From Snodgrassella alvi wkB2 (lineage in GTDB: Bacteria; Pseudomonadota; Gammaproteobacteria; Burkholderiales; Neisseriaceae), in contig NZ_CP007446.1 in assembly GCF_000600005.1 (NCBI RefSeq), forward strand, positions 1,204,894 through 1,268,893: a stretch of DNA of 64,000 bases. Reading direction: 5' to 3'. The translations under genes were made by a program, and so were the position numbers. A model generated the notes under the pieces. That model was not told the DNA's origin and made no database searches. It saw only the letters and a program-made list of their open reading frames with translations. Position 1 is the first letter of the stretch. Every line of letters starts with the position of its first letter. Of this stretch, positions 30,063-39,383 are shown in pieces.

Positions 30063-30476
30063 ATGTATTATTCACGCACAACAAAAGCTGTTCTTTTAAC
30101 TTTGACTTTAGCAGTTTCCATTCCTGCACTAGCTGATCATAATTGGCAAACCTGTAAAGAAAAACAGCAACAGATTGAAAAACAAATGCAATATGCACAG
30201 GCTAACCATAATCAAAAGCAAATTAACCGGCTGAATGCACAAAAAGCAGACATCATTCAAAATTGCTCAAATGATGATTTACGACAAAAATACACTCAGA
30301 AAATTAATAAATTAGACAGCAAAATCAGTGAAACACAGCGTAAACTAGCCAAGGCTCAGGCTAAAGGAGATACAGAAAAAACTGCTGAATTACAAAATAA
30401 ATTAAACGAAAATACATCAAAGCTTCAACAGGCTAAACAGAATTTAGCCCGTTTTGAGCAGGCTGCTAAACATTAA
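30063..30476 (+). CDS. DUF1090 family periplasmic protein
   Basis: 137 residues. A signal peptide (YYSRTTKAVLLTLTLAVSIPALA) is followed by a highly charged, helical coiled-coil region with WQTCKEKQQQIEKQMQYAQ, NRLNAQKADI, NCSNDDLR and C-terminal heptad-like KISETQRKLAKAQ. This layout with two cysteines is the DUF1090 (YqjC) pattern; function unknown. I chose the ATG at 30063 because an AAGGA ribosome site lies 6 bases upstream and it places the signal peptide correctly. It is a single-gene unit. Confidence 0.82.
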   Translation: MYYSRTTKAVLLTLTLAVSIPALADHNWQTCKEKQQQIEKQMQYAQANHNQKQINRLNAQKADIIQNCSNDDLRQKYTQKINKLDSKISETQRKLAKAQAKGDTEKTAELQNKLNENTSKLQQAKQNLARFEQAAKH

Positions 30477-30489
30477 ATGCACCAATATT

Positions 30490-30529
30490 GCTGATGAAAG
30501 AGCTTTTCACTTAAGGCTTTTTCATTAGC
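30490..30529 (+). terminator. Probable terminator after the DUF1090 gene
   Basis: 14-bp stem with two G-T pairs (arms 30490-30503 and 30516-30529, gctgatgaaagagc/gctttttcattagc), 12-base loop, followed by aaatttatttt. The 285-bp stretch 30477-30761 around it is otherwise AT-rich and shows no further gene; it must also hold the lolA promoter. Confidence 0.55.
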
Positions 30530-30761
30530 AAATTTATTTTCTGAAAATTCTTAGAAATTTTATGTAAACTAATAAGAAATCCCTATACCATCATTGATTG
30601 ATATATTCGCCAGATATTTTCAAATTCCTTATTTGTTAAGACTATTGTCATTATTCATTTATTTTGTAATTATACAAACAGAGATTAATAGCTTAATTTA
30701 GTTTCATCTTTGTTCAGGAGCAGCTAAAATATCCTTTAGTAGTTCATCAAAGGAGTAATTA

Positions 30762-31376
30762 ATGCGAATTTTGAGTAAAGCAATACTAACCGGCTTTATG
30801 ACTGTCAATTTAACTCTGGCCTATGCCGGAGGTCTTGATACTCTGCAAAAATTCAATTCCGATACAGATGGTATTTCCGGTCAGTTTAGTCAGACTGTTC
30901 ACAGTAAAAAGCGTACTCAAACTACTTCAGGAACATTTTCCATTCAGCGCCCGGGACTTTTCCGCTGGGAATATACACAGCCATATAAGCAAACTATTGT
31001 TGGTGATGGTAAAACTGTCTGGTTATATGATCAGGACTTAGCTCAGGTAACCAAGCGCTCTCAGAATCAGACCATTGGCGATTCTCCGGCAGCTATTCTT
31101 TCGAATAAATTAGCGTTGAATGCCAATTATACCTTGTCAGATGATGGCAGCAGTAATGGCATTGATTATGTTCGGGCCATTCCAAAACGAAGCGATACAG
31201 GCTATCAGAATATTCGTATTGGTTTTCGTGGTGACAATCTGGCCAATATGCAGCTGAAAGACAGTTTTGGTAATCTGACCAATATTACTTTCAGTCAGCT
31301 TAATACTCATCCGCAGTTTAATCGCAATCAGTTCAAATTTACACCGCCTAAAGGTGTAGATGTATTAAGCCAGTAA
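30762..31376 (+). CDS. lolA: Outer-membrane lipoprotein carrier protein LolA
   Basis: Periplasmic chaperone that carries lipoproteins from LolCDE to LolB. 204 residues, signal peptide ending about AYAGG. Family segments are TDGISGQFSQTV, SGTFSIQRPGLFRWEYTQPYKQTIVGDG (split), VWLYDQDLAQVT and SPAAIL. A near-perfect ribosome site AAAGGAG precedes the ATG. Followed by a terminator and then convergent with a small lipoprotein gene. Confidence 0.95.
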   Translation: MRILSKAILTGFMTVNLTLAYAGGLDTLQKFNSDTDGISGQFSQTVHSKKRTQTTSGTFSIQRPGLFRWEYTQPYKQTIVGDGKTVWLYDQDLAQVTKRSQNQTIGDSPAAILSNKLALNANYTLSDDGSSNGIDYVRAIPKRSDTGYQNIRIGFRGDNLANMQLKDSFGNLTNITFSQLNTHPQFNRNQFKFTPPKGVDVLSQ

Positions 31377-31392
31377 AATAGATTAATAGCAC

Positions 31393-31417
31393 AACAGGCA
31401 GCCTGTACCTGCCTGTT
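31393..31417. terminator. Terminator after lolA
   Basis: Perfect 9-bp GC-rich stem aacaggcag/ctgcctgtt (31393-31401, 31409-31417), 7-base loop, followed by TTATATT. The arms are flanked by A-rich sequence on the other side, so it may also serve the convergent gene. Confidence 0.7.
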
Positions 31418-31440
31418 TTATATTGCTCATTAACGGGATG

Positions 31441-31881
31441 TCAGCAACGATAAACGTATGAGCGTCCGTTATGAACCCCTCGGCACCAGCGCGGGCGGAA
31501 CATCATCCAGTCCATATCATCATCCCATCTGCGCTGCATTGCCCAGTTCTGTGCCTGCTGCAATTTAATTTTGTTAATATAATTATTCCATGCCAGCTTG
31601 TAACAACTCTGAAAAATAGGCAAATTAACTTTTTGCCGGTATTCTTCTGCTAATTTGGCATTGGCAGGATCAGATAAAAATGTCGGGTTTTGCATTTGTT
31701 GCTGCATTAATTCAGCAGTCCGGGTATCACACTGTGCAGCCAGATCCAGTTGCAGTTTTTGCTGTGCAGCCTTTTCTGCCGCTGCACGCTCGGCCTGACG
31801 GGCAGCTTTTTGTTCAGGTGTAGCACAAGCAGCCAATGCTAAAACGACTATGCCTAAATAGCAAATTTTCCGCCAATACAT
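31441..31881 (-). CDS. Hypothetical small lipoprotein
   Basis: 146 residues. A lipoprotein signal ends in LAAC (Cys19). It is followed by a charged Ala/Lys/Arg/Gln-rich helical stretch (residues 21-50), then PANAKLAEEYRQKVNLPIFQSCYKLAW, and an unusual aromatic C-terminus rich in Trp, Met, Arg and Asp (RRWDDDMDWMMFRPRW). Three cysteines remain in the C-terminal half. AAAAGG precedes the ATG. I recognise no family. Convergent with lolA and 70 bp downstream of comEC on the same strand. Confidence 0.65.
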   Translation of the reverse strand: MYWRKICYLGIVVLALAACATPEQKAARQAERAAAEKAAQQKLQLDLAAQCDTRTAELMQQQMQNPTFLSDPANAKLAEEYRQKVNLPIFQSCYKLAWNNYINKIKLQQAQNWAMQRRWDDDMDWMMFRPRWCRGVHNGRSYVYRC

Positions 31882-31951
31882 ACAGATTCCTTTTATCCGA
31901 TTACTTTCAGATTCTTATAATTATACACTAGGACATTATGGCATTTAATTG

Positions 31952-34219
31952 TTATAGCCTTGATGTTTGTTTCATCGGTTTTCGTTGCCAGTATGGTTTA
32001 TAAACCTGTAATGGCTGCCAGCTTAAATTTCGTTCTGATAAAATTGACTGTATTCCTCCCATCCGGTCTGTTCGTAAAAGACTAATATTTTCCTGTGCCA
32101 GCAATGCTTGCACCTGAATATGCGGATGACCGTAAGGATTAGCAAAGCCTGCACTGGCCACGGCATATTGAGGGGCAACTGTTTGGATAAAAGCAGCATC
32201 ACTTGAATAACGGCTGCCATGATGACCTAAAACTAAAATCTGGCTGAACAATTTATCCCCATAAGCTTTTAGCAAGGTCTGCTCGCCTTTTTTACCTAAA
32301 TCGCCGGTTATCAACACGGCTTTATCAGCACTGACTACTCTTAAAACACAGCTATAATCATTTTTTCCTTTTTTATTAGTTGCCACTGGCTGATTAAGAA
32401 ATTCAAACCAGACATTGTCCCACTGCCAGTTAGCACCGGCTGTACATGGGTGGACAGGAAACTGATATGCACTGATTTGTCCGGCGATGATTTTTTTAGG
32501 TTGCAGCTGCTTTTTAATCAGTACAACACCGCCGTCATGATCAGCATCATTATGTGAGAGTACTAGCGTATCAAGTTGCCTGATACCGGCTGCGCGTAAA
32601 TTAGGTAATAACACCGATTGCGCAGCGTATGCTGTACCCGTATCAAATAATAATTCATGCCCGGCCGTACTAATGTTTACAGCCAGACCTTGCCCGACGT
32701 CCCATACTCTAACTAATGCTTCACCCTGAGCAGGACGTGGCGGCTGGTAACTGAGCATTAACAATAAAATTAGCAGGCATAGCGGACGAAGATGCCAGCC
32801 TCGGGGCAGCAACATAATTAAAACAGACAGCATCGCCAATACCCACATAGCCAATGGCGCATGTGCGGGATAATATTCCGGGGCATATTTGGCTATTGTG
32901 TTCAATATCTGCATAGTTTGTTCGGTAAGATATGCAGCAAAAGTACGCAAAAAATCTAACGGAACAATCATTGATAATAATGCTATTGGTACCAGAACCA
33001 GTGTGAACCACGGAATGGCCAGAGCATTTACCAATGGCGACATGACAGGTACCGAACCAAAACAGAAAGCTACCAATACAACTGAAGCAAGTCCGGCAGC
33101 CCACTGTGCCTGCATTAACTGAAACAATTTAATTGTATGATTTACACCTTCTCCTGCCCACATCAGAACAGCAACTAACAAAAAAGAAAGCCAGAAACCA
33201 ACACTAAGAACGGCCAGAGGATCAAACAGCAATACAAGTGCTATCGTCAGCCACCAAATTTGAAATGCTCGCAAATACCCCCGCCGCCACGTCAGCGCCA
33301 GAATGATAATCATTAGCATACTTCGCTGGGTCGGCACGGCAAATCCGGCCAGAGCACTGTATACAATCGCAGTAATTACCGCTGCTCCGCGTGTCAGTAT
33401 CCATGGTTGTGAAATCTGAAAAGGAAGATATTGTAAGCATTTGCTGCACAACCATGCAGCAAGCATGGCTAACATCCCTACATGTAAGCCGGAAATACTG
33501 ACCAGATGATTTAAACCCAAAGGACGGAATACCTGCCATGCCTCAGCCGGTAATGCAGACTGTTCACCGACTGTAAGCGCCTTTATTAATGCTACGCCCT
33601 GCGGATATATCTGAGATTGTGCTTCCCATCGGCCGCCGCACCAAATTCGCCAGCTTGTGAGCTTTTCCTTCCAGCCGGACACAGCCGGAAGTGCTTTGCG
33701 TTGACCTTTTACCACTGTAGCCTGAGCGCTGATATGATTAGCCAGTGCCCATGCTTCACGATTGAAACCAACCTTATTAGCTTCACCGATTATGGCACGA
33801 ACTTTTGCTTTTATTTGCCATCGGCTGCCAGCTGTCCATTGTTGTTTTGAATAATCTGTCAGTAGCCATTGCTGCTGCCGTCCATCTGGTAATTTAACCT
33901 GTGCCACAAAACGACTGCGTTGCTGTTCATATTGAGGGATATCGCTTACAGTAAGCGTAATATTTTGCACACTTGCTTTATCAGTAAGCGGCCATTGATT
34001 TTGTAATAAATTATCCGTGCGCCATAATGCAAATATTATTCCGGCGCATAAAGCACAACCAAACAAAAAAACCAGCCAGCGCGTAAAAAATGCGAAGACT
34101 AACAAAATAAAAAAAGCATATATCCACGGTAAAATCGCTGGTGATGGCAGCAGATAAGAACCGCAAACACCCAATACCCACCACGGTAACCATCCACTGA
34201 CTACGAGAGTTTTTGACAT
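31952..34219 (-). CDS. comEC: DNA internalisation protein ComEC/Rec2
   Basis: 755-residue inner-membrane channel for single-stranded DNA in natural transformation. N-terminal membrane segments and an OB-like DUF4131 region, then the Competence domain (NHLVSISGLHVGMLA, PTQRSMLMIIILALTWRRG), and a C-terminal metallo-beta-lactamase domain with VLSHNDADHDGG, LLITGDLG-like VLITGDLGKKGEQ and LGHHGSRYSSD. The protein looks complete, so transformation ability is plausible. The ATG at 34219 lacks a good ribosome site. Other competence genes are not in the window. Confidence 0.94.
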   Translation of the reverse strand: MSKTLVVSGWLPWWVLGVCGSYLLPSPAILPWIYAFFILLVFAFFTRWLVFLFGCALCAGIIFALWRTDNLLQNQWPLTDKASVQNITLTVSDIPQYEQQRSRFVAQVKLPDGRQQQWLLTDYSKQQWTAGSRWQIKAKVRAIIGEANKVGFNREAWALANHISAQATVVKGQRKALPAVSGWKEKLTSWRIWCGGRWEAQSQIYPQGVALIKALTVGEQSALPAEAWQVFRPLGLNHLVSISGLHVGMLAMLAAWLCSKCLQYLPFQISQPWILTRGAAVITAIVYSALAGFAVPTQRSMLMIIILALTWRRGYLRAFQIWWLTIALVLLFDPLAVLSVGFWLSFLLVAVLMWAGEGVNHTIKLFQLMQAQWAAGLASVVLVAFCFGSVPVMSPLVNALAIPWFTLVLVPIALLSMIVPLDFLRTFAAYLTEQTMQILNTIAKYAPEYYPAHAPLAMWVLAMLSVLIMLLPRGWHLRPLCLLILLLMLSYQPPRPAQGEALVRVWDVGQGLAVNISTAGHELLFDTGTAYAAQSVLLPNLRAAGIRQLDTLVLSHNDADHDGGVVLIKKQLQPKKIIAGQISAYQFPVHPCTAGANWQWDNVWFEFLNQPVATNKKGKNDYSCVLRVVSADKAVLITGDLGKKGEQTLLKAYGDKLFSQILVLGHHGSRYSSDAAFIQTVAPQYAVASAGFANPYGHPHIQVQALLAQENISLLRTDRMGGIQSILSERNLSWQPLQVYKPYWQRKPMKQTSRL

Positions 34220-34652
34220 ACAAGCTGCTGTTAATTTCAGATAAATATTTATTTGTAATTATCATAACCACATTATACTGAATTAATTTAAAAATGTTAT
34301 TGTAATTTTTTGGCCGTAAAGCTTTTTTAATACTAGATTTATAGAAATCTGAGATGATAATAACAGGACAGATAATCATACATAAAATTAAATCAGGTAG
34401 ATGAAAAATTTAATACTCAATTAACGGGTTTTATTCAGTCCTATTAAAATGGTTAAATCCTGATAAAATGAAATTCCAATATGTTATTTTTAAAATATAC
34501 AGTTATTTTGCCAATCTGAATTTTCAGTATCTGTACTGTTGAATTAAATTTAATTAATCTCAGTAATGCCGCTGTGAAAACAAACAAATATGGGTATAAT
34601 ATAAAGTTTGATAATTTTAAGCCGGCTTTAATTAAAAGGACTTAATCACACT
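34220..34652. other. 433-bp AT-rich intergenic region between comEC and the DUF502 gene
   Basis: No convincing gene on either strand. It should hold the divergent promoters. A TATAAT at 34595-34600 lies 53 bases before the DUF502 ATG with only a poor -35 (CTGTGA) 17 bases upstream. On the minus strand a TATAAT (complement of 34272-34277) lies 53 bases before comEC, also without a good -35. A small palindrome agattt-atag-aaatct is present near 34340. Confidence 0.5.
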
Positions 34653-35369
34653 ATGGCACAACAGCCTGCCGAGGGCGGAAAACTGAAAAAATCATTAAAG
34701 AAATACATGCTCACTGGCGTGCTGGTATGGTTACCTATTATTGTAACAATCTGGGTAATCAGCTATATCATTGGCATGGCAGATCAGCTTGTCAACATTC
34801 TGCCTGCTCACTGGCAGCCACAGGCAATATTGGGATTCAAGATTCATGGTTTAGGCTTACTGTTTGCTATCATTGTTGTATTTTTCACTGGTTTACTGGC
34901 AGCAAATATGCTCGGACGCAGAATATTCGCTGCCTGGGATGCGTTGTGGGGGCGCATTCCTGTCGTAAAAAGTATTTATTCCGGAGTCAAAAAAGTTTCT
35001 GAATCTCTATTGTCAGATTCCCGGCAGTCGTTTAAAACGCCCGTATTGGTACCCTTTCCTCAGCCGGATATCTGGACTATTGGATTCGTATCAGGTCACA
35101 TACCGGATAAACTAGCATCCGCTTTACCGCACCATTCTGAAGAAGCTTCGTCAGATAATTATATTTCAGTATATGTGCCCACTACACCTAATCCGACAGG
35201 TGGTTACTATATTATGGTTAACAGTAAAGATGTCCGCGAAATTGATATGAGCGTGGATGATGCACTGAAATATGTTATTTCACTGGGTATGGTGCAGCCG
35301 GATGAACCACCGCACAACCAGTCATTACAGGCTATTTTCTCTTTACACAAACCAGCCAAACCGCATTAA
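34653..35369 (+). CDS. DUF502 family membrane protein
   Basis: 238 residues. Two N-terminal membrane segments (about residues 19-43 and 66-90) are followed by the DUF502 signature: [37 protein letters not shown] and [19 protein letters not shown]. Function is unknown. AAGGA lies upstream of the ATG. It precedes aspS by 71 bp on the same strand, an arrangement that recurs in betaproteobacteria, and the pair probably shares a promoter. Confidence 0.85.
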   Translation: MAQQPAEGGKLKKSLKKYMLTGVLVWLPIIVTIWVISYIIGMADQLVNILPAHWQPQAILGFKIHGLGLLFAIIVVFFTGLLAANMLGRRIFAAWDALWGRIPVVKSIYSGVKKVSESLLSDSRQSFKTPVLVPFPQPDIWTIGFVSGHIPDKLASALPHHSEEASSDNYISVYVPTTPNPTGGYYIMVNSKDVREIDMSVDDALKYVISLGMVQPDEPPHNQSLQAIFSLHKPAKPH

Positions 35370-35440
35370 TGCATGATTGGCCGGAAATGATAATCCTGAA
35401 TGACACAATTAACCGTAATCATAGTAACAAAGGCATCAAA

Positions 35441-37249
35441 ATGCGAACCAACTATTGTGGCTTAATTAATGAGCAATATCTCGACCAGACTGTTACCGTA
35501 AAAGGCTGGGTACATCGCCGCCGCGATCACGGCGGTGTAATATTCATTGACCTGCGCGACCGGGAAGGTATCGTACAGGTAGTAATTGACCCGGATACAC
35601 CTGAAGCTTTTACTCTGGCTGACTCTGCCCGTAACGAATATGTACTAAGTATTACCGGTCGTGTACGTGCACGTCCTGAAGGTACCAAAAACGATAAAAT
35701 GATTTCCGGCGGTATTGAACTATTAGCCAAAGAAATTGACATACTCAATACTGCTGCCACCCCACCATTTTTAATTGATGACGAAAGCATCAGTGAAAAT
35801 GTACGTCTGACTAACCGCGTAATTGATTTGCGTCGTCCGGTTATGCAAAATAATCTACGACTGCGCTATCGTGTTGCTATGGCTGTTCGCCGATATCTGG
35901 ACAGTCAGGGATTTATAGATATCGAAACACCGATGTTAACCCGCTCTACTCCTGAAGGTGCACGGGACTATCTCGTACCCAGCCGTGTATTTCCAGGTGA
36001 ATTCTTTGCGTTACCGCAGTCTCCGCAGCTATTCAAACAGCTACTGATGGTGGCAGGATTTGACCGCTATTACCAGATTGTAAAATGTTTCCGTGATGAA
36101 GACCTGCGTGCTGACCGTCAGCCGGAATTTACTCAGATAGACCTTGAAACTTCGTTTTTAAGTGAAAACGAAATCATGGATATCACTGAAAACATGGTTA
36201 AGCTGGTTTTTCAGGAAGCTCTGGCTGTAGATTTACCTGTTTTCCCGCGCATGAGCTGGCATGAAGCTATGTTCCTGTATGGTTCGGATAAACCGGATTT
36301 GCGCGTAAATCTGCAATTTACCGAATTAACCGATTTGATGAAAACGGAAGAGTTTAAAGTATTTCGTGCGGCCGCCGATATGAAAAACGGCCGTGTTGTT
36401 GCCTTGCGTGTACCTAATGGTGCCAGCCTGAGCCGCAAGGAAATAGATACCTATACAGAATTTGTTGGTATTTATGGTGCAAAAGGTCTGGCGTATATCA
36501 AAGTAAATGACATTAGCAAAGTAAATAATACAGAAGATAGCGGTTTGCAATCTCCGATTGTGAAATTCCTTTCTGATCGTGCTTTGCAGTCTATTATTGA
36601 GAAAACCGGCGCACAAAATGGCGATATCATTTTCTTCGGTGCTGATAAAGCCAAAGTGGTTAACGAAGCTATTGGCGCACTGCGCGTTAAAATCGGTCAC
36701 GAGCATGGTGCTGCTAACGGCTATTTTGCTGACGAATGGCGTCCATTATGGGTAGTTGATTTCCCGATGTTCGAATATGATGAAGAAGAACAACGCTGGT
36801 CTGCTATGCATCATCCTTTTACTGCACCTAAGGCCGGTCATGAGGATTTACTGGTATCTGCACCGGATCAGTGTATTGCCCGTGCTTATGATATGGTGCT
36901 AAATGGCTGGGAAATCGGTGGAGGCTCTATTCGTATTCATCGTGCAGATATTCAAGAGAAAGTATTTGCTGCACTGAAAATCACTCCAGAAGAGCAACAG
37001 AATAAATTCGGTTTTCTGCTGAACAACCTGAAATTCGGTGCTCCTCCGCATGGAGGTCTGGCGTTTGGTCTGGACCGACTGGTAACCCTGATGGCTGGTG
37101 CTGATTCCATTCGTGATGTTATCGCATTCCCGAAAACTCAGCGTTCGCAGGATTTACTGGTAGATGCACCAAATCATGTTGACGAAAAACAATTGCGTGA
37201 GCTTGGCCTGCGTTTACGTCAAAAAGTTCAGACTGAAGAGAAAAATTAA
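35441..37249 (+). CDS. aspS: Aspartyl-tRNA synthetase, probably non-discriminating (Asp/Asn)
   Basis: 602-residue bacterial-type class II synthetase that charges tRNA with aspartate. The anticodon-binding OB fold begins at [14 protein letters not shown]; motif 2 [18 protein letters not shown] and motif 3 [14 protein letters not shown] are clear, with the GAD insertion between. His30 and Gly81 (RPEGTKN) match the non-discriminating type, where E. coli has Leu and Lys. I chose the ATG at 35441 with AAAGG upstream; the earlier in-frame start adds 24 non-homologous residues. It fits with gatCAB in the same window. Confidence 0.95.
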   Translation: MRTNYCGLINEQYLDQTVTVKGWVHRRRDHGGVIFIDLRDREGIVQVVIDPDTPEAFTLADSARNEYVLSITGRVRARPEGTKNDKMISGGIELLAKEIDILNTAATPPFLIDDESISENVRLTNRVIDLRRPVMQNNLRLRYRVAMAVRRYLDSQGFIDIETPMLTRSTPEGARDYLVPSRVFPGEFFALPQSPQLFKQLLMVAGFDRYYQIVKCFRDEDLRADRQPEFTQIDLETSFLSENEIMDITENMVKLVFQEALAVDLPVFPRMSWHEAMFLYGSDKPDLRVNLQFTELTDLMKTEEFKVFRAAADMKNGRVVALRVPNGASLSRKEIDTYTEFVGIYGAKGLAYIKVNDISKVNNTEDSGLQSPIVKFLSDRALQSIIEKTGAQNGDIIFFGADKAKVVNEAIGALRVKIGHEHGAANGYFADEWRPLWVVDFPMFEYDEEEQRWSAMHHPFTAPKAGHEDLLVSAPDQCIARAYDMVLNGWEIGGGSIRIHRADIQEKVFAALKITPEEQQNKFGFLLNNLKFGAPPHGGLAFGLDRLVTLMAGADSIRDVIAFPKTQRSQDLLVDAPNHVDEKQLRELGLRLRQKVQTEEKN

Positions 37250-37260
37250 TTTATTCTTTT

Positions 37261-37303
37261 GATAAAAAACTGCCTGATAAAATTTATCAGGCAGTTTTTT
37301 ATC
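37261..37303. terminator. Bidirectional terminator between aspS and trmA
   Basis: Perfect 21-bp inverted repeat separated by one base (37261-37281 and 37283-37303), core actgcctgataaa/tttatcaggcagt flanked by a run of six A and six T. It lies between convergent stop codons and can act on both strands. Confidence 0.9.
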
Positions 37304-37338
37304 CTTTAGGCAAAGTACTATTTATAAATTAAATTTAA

Positions 37339-38430
37339 TCAGCGTCTCTTTAGCCAGACACCAGATTCGATATGCGGTGTGAAAGGAAACTGATCAAACA
37401 TGGCGGCCTGTTTAACGCTATGAGTAGCTAATAATGTTTGCAGATTTTCGTGCAAAGTGACCGGATTACAGGATACATAAATAATGTTATCAAATTTCTG
37501 TAACAACTTAAGAGTGTCATGATCAATACCGGCTCTCGGAGGGTCCACAAAAACCGTACTGAACTGATAATCAGCCAGATTAATCTGCTCGCTGGCCAAT
37601 CGCCGGAAAGTTCGGATGCCTGTAAATGCTTCTGTAAATTCTTCTGCCGAAAGTCGTGCTAATGCAATATTATTGATATGATTATTTTCAATATTCCAAT
37701 GCGCTGCCTGTACAGAAGTTTTTGATACTTCTGTAGCCAGAACTTTGTGAAATTGGCGGGACAGCGGCAAAGTAAAATTACCATTACCACAATAAAGCTC
37801 CAGTAGATCTCCACCATTGATCGATTGAGCAACATCAACAGCCCAACCCAGCATCGACTGACAAACTTCTGCATTCGGCTGAGTAAAACCACCTTCAAAC
37901 TGTTTATACTCAAAGATTTCATTATGAACTTTTAAGCGTTCAATAACATAATCGCGTTCCAGAACTACCTTCTGCCCACGGCTGCGTCCCAAGATCTGAA
38001 TGTTCAGTTCGGTGGCCAGCGATTTAGCTGACTGAGCCCAGACATCATCCAGTTTTTTATGATAAATCAGAGTAACCAGCGTATCGCCAGCCAGTGTTGT
38101 TAAAAATTCAACTTGAAATAAGCGTGTTTTTAACTCTTCTCTGGCCTGTATTTTGCTCAGTAAAACAGGCATCAATGAGTTAATATTTTCATGAGCTATG
38201 GCAAAATCACGTATTTTACATACATTACCGGAACTGGCTTTTTCTCCAGGGGTAAACATAGCATAACTACAGCTGTCTCCTTCATGCCAGATACGAAATT
38301 CCGCACGCATCCGGTAATGAGAAGCCGGAGAAGTGAAAATCTGTATTGGCGGAAAAGCACAGTCTGCAAATAGTTGCTCTAGATAGTGCTGTTTATCAGA
38401 TAATTGTTGCTGGTAAGTAATACCGGTCAT
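37339..38430 (-). CDS. trmA: tRNA (uracil-54-C5)-methyltransferase
   Basis: SAM-dependent enzyme that makes ribothymidine at tRNA position 54. 363 residues from the ATG at 38430; the upstream extension begins at a TTG. Conserved pieces are the N-terminal HYRMRAEFRIWHEGD, FTQPNAEVCQSML, LLELYCGNGNFTLPL (SAM loop), FVDPPRAGID and the nucleophile Cys321 in IIYVSCNPVTL; the general base Glu355 lies in PHIESGVWLKRR. This is the E. coli-type TrmA without an iron-sulfur cluster motif. Followed on the same strand after the SDR gene by 35 bp. Confidence 0.95.
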   Translation of the reverse strand: MTGITYQQQLSDKQHYLEQLFADCAFPPIQIFTSPASHYRMRAEFRIWHEGDSCSYAMFTPGEKASSGNVCKIRDFAIAHENINSLMPVLLSKIQAREELKTRLFQVEFLTTLAGDTLVTLIYHKKLDDVWAQSAKSLATELNIQILGRSRGQKVVLERDYVIERLKVHNEIFEYKQFEGGFTQPNAEVCQSMLGWAVDVAQSINGGDLLELYCGNGNFTLPLSRQFHKVLATEVSKTSVQAAHWNIENNHINNIALARLSAEEFTEAFTGIRTFRRLASEQINLADYQFSTVFVDPPRAGIDHDTLKLLQKFDNIIYVSCNPVTLHENLQTLLATHSVKQAAMFDQFPFTPHIESGVWLKRR

Positions 38431-38465
38431 ATAGTTATCAGCCAAAGCAAAAAGGGCTTATTATA

Positions 38466-39194
38466 TCAAACCCCGTTCTGTTCCCGTACATCGCGCAGAA
38501 TTTGCCGGCCATAATCATCTGCAGCAATCATATCCGCAATTGTTTTTGCAGTATCTTCAGCACTTTGCAACTGATTTTTATCCTTTAAGCCAATAAAATT
38601 TTGTACCAGGGGAAATTTATCAGCATCGGCAGAACGGATATTTTGCTGCATATTGGTATCAACAATACCGGGAGCAATACTGGCAATACGTACATGCGGA
38701 TGTTGTTCAGCCGCTACTACTGCTGCGTGCTGATCCAGTGCCGCCTTAGTAGCTCCATATACGCTCCAGCCTGCTACCGGATGCCGTCCGGCACCACTAC
38801 TGATATGCGCAATGCGAATTTCAGCTTTCGGAGCAGCGGCAATCACCGCATTAGTTAATAGTAATGGTGCAGTAATATTTACAGTTACTGCTTTAATAAT
38901 TGCATCACAATCCTGCTGGCCTATTATTGAATTCGGCTCTACCATACCAGCGTTGTTTATCAGAATAATTTCATTTTTATTTTCAAGACCACTTTGCCAG
39001 CTGGCTGACCGGATTAATGTCGCCATAGCATCAGCATCAGAAAAATCAATTGAATATTCCAGTAATTTTTCCGGCGGATTATCCCAGCCATGCCGTGATA
39101 GACCGACAACTTTAACTTCTTTGGTCAGGTAATATTCTGTCAGAGCCCGTCCTAACCCCCGACTATGACCAGTAATAATTACACAACATTGCAT
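38466..39194 (-). CDS. Short-chain dehydrogenase/reductase
   Basis: 242-residue classical SDR with a Rossmann fold. The cofactor motif TGHSRGLG begins at residue 8, NNAG is at about 90-93, and the catalytic Tyr and Lys are in SVYGATK with the preceding Ser in HISSGAG. The insertion SIAPGIVDTNMQ and overall layout resemble sepiapterin/benzil-reductase-like SDRs. Substrate unknown. An AAGGG ribosome site precedes the ATG. It lies 35 bp upstream of trmA and is divergent from bioB. Confidence 0.85.
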   Translation of the reverse strand: MQCCVIITGHSRGLGRALTEYYLTKEVKVVGLSRHGWDNPPEKLLEYSIDFSDADAMATLIRSASWQSGLENKNEIILINNAGMVEPNSIIGQQDCDAIIKAVTVNITAPLLLTNAVIAAAPKAEIRIAHISSGAGRHPVAGWSVYGATKAALDQHAAVVAAEQHPHVRIASIAPGIVDTNMQQNIRSADADKFPLVQNFIGLKDKNQLQSAEDTAKTIADMIAADDYGRQILRDVREQNGV

Positions 39195-39315
39195 ATTAAA
39201 TTCCCTTTTTCAAAAATTATCTGAGCTTCTAGCCAGATAGTAATCATACACTTTACTTATGCAGTAAAAAATTAGATTTTAATTCGTTTAAATATAAACT
39301 TGATTTACGGAGAAA

Positions 39316-39343
39316 TTGACATTATTAAGTTAAGTATTATCAT
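39316..39343 (+). promoter_or_regulatory. Sigma-70 type promoter of bioB
   Basis: A perfect -35 TTGACA at 39316-39321 and TATCAT at 39338-39343, 16 bases apart. Transcription would start near 39350, about 34 bases before the bioB ATG. This also argues against the longer bioB reading frame, which would include the promoter. I see no BirA-type operator. Confidence 0.65.
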
Positions 39344-39383
39344 GAAATGTAAATTTTATGCCTGTTATTTAAAGGAAATTTTT

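Noticed and set aside
34011-34379. 122-codon minus-strand frame overlapping the comEC start and its upstream region
   Set aside because: Most of it lies inside comEC in another frame; the remaining part is AT-rich with Ile/Lys/Asn-dominated translation and no ribosome site.
36326-36706. 126-codon minus-strand frame inside aspS
   Set aside because: Antisense to a highly conserved gene and with no homology I recognise.
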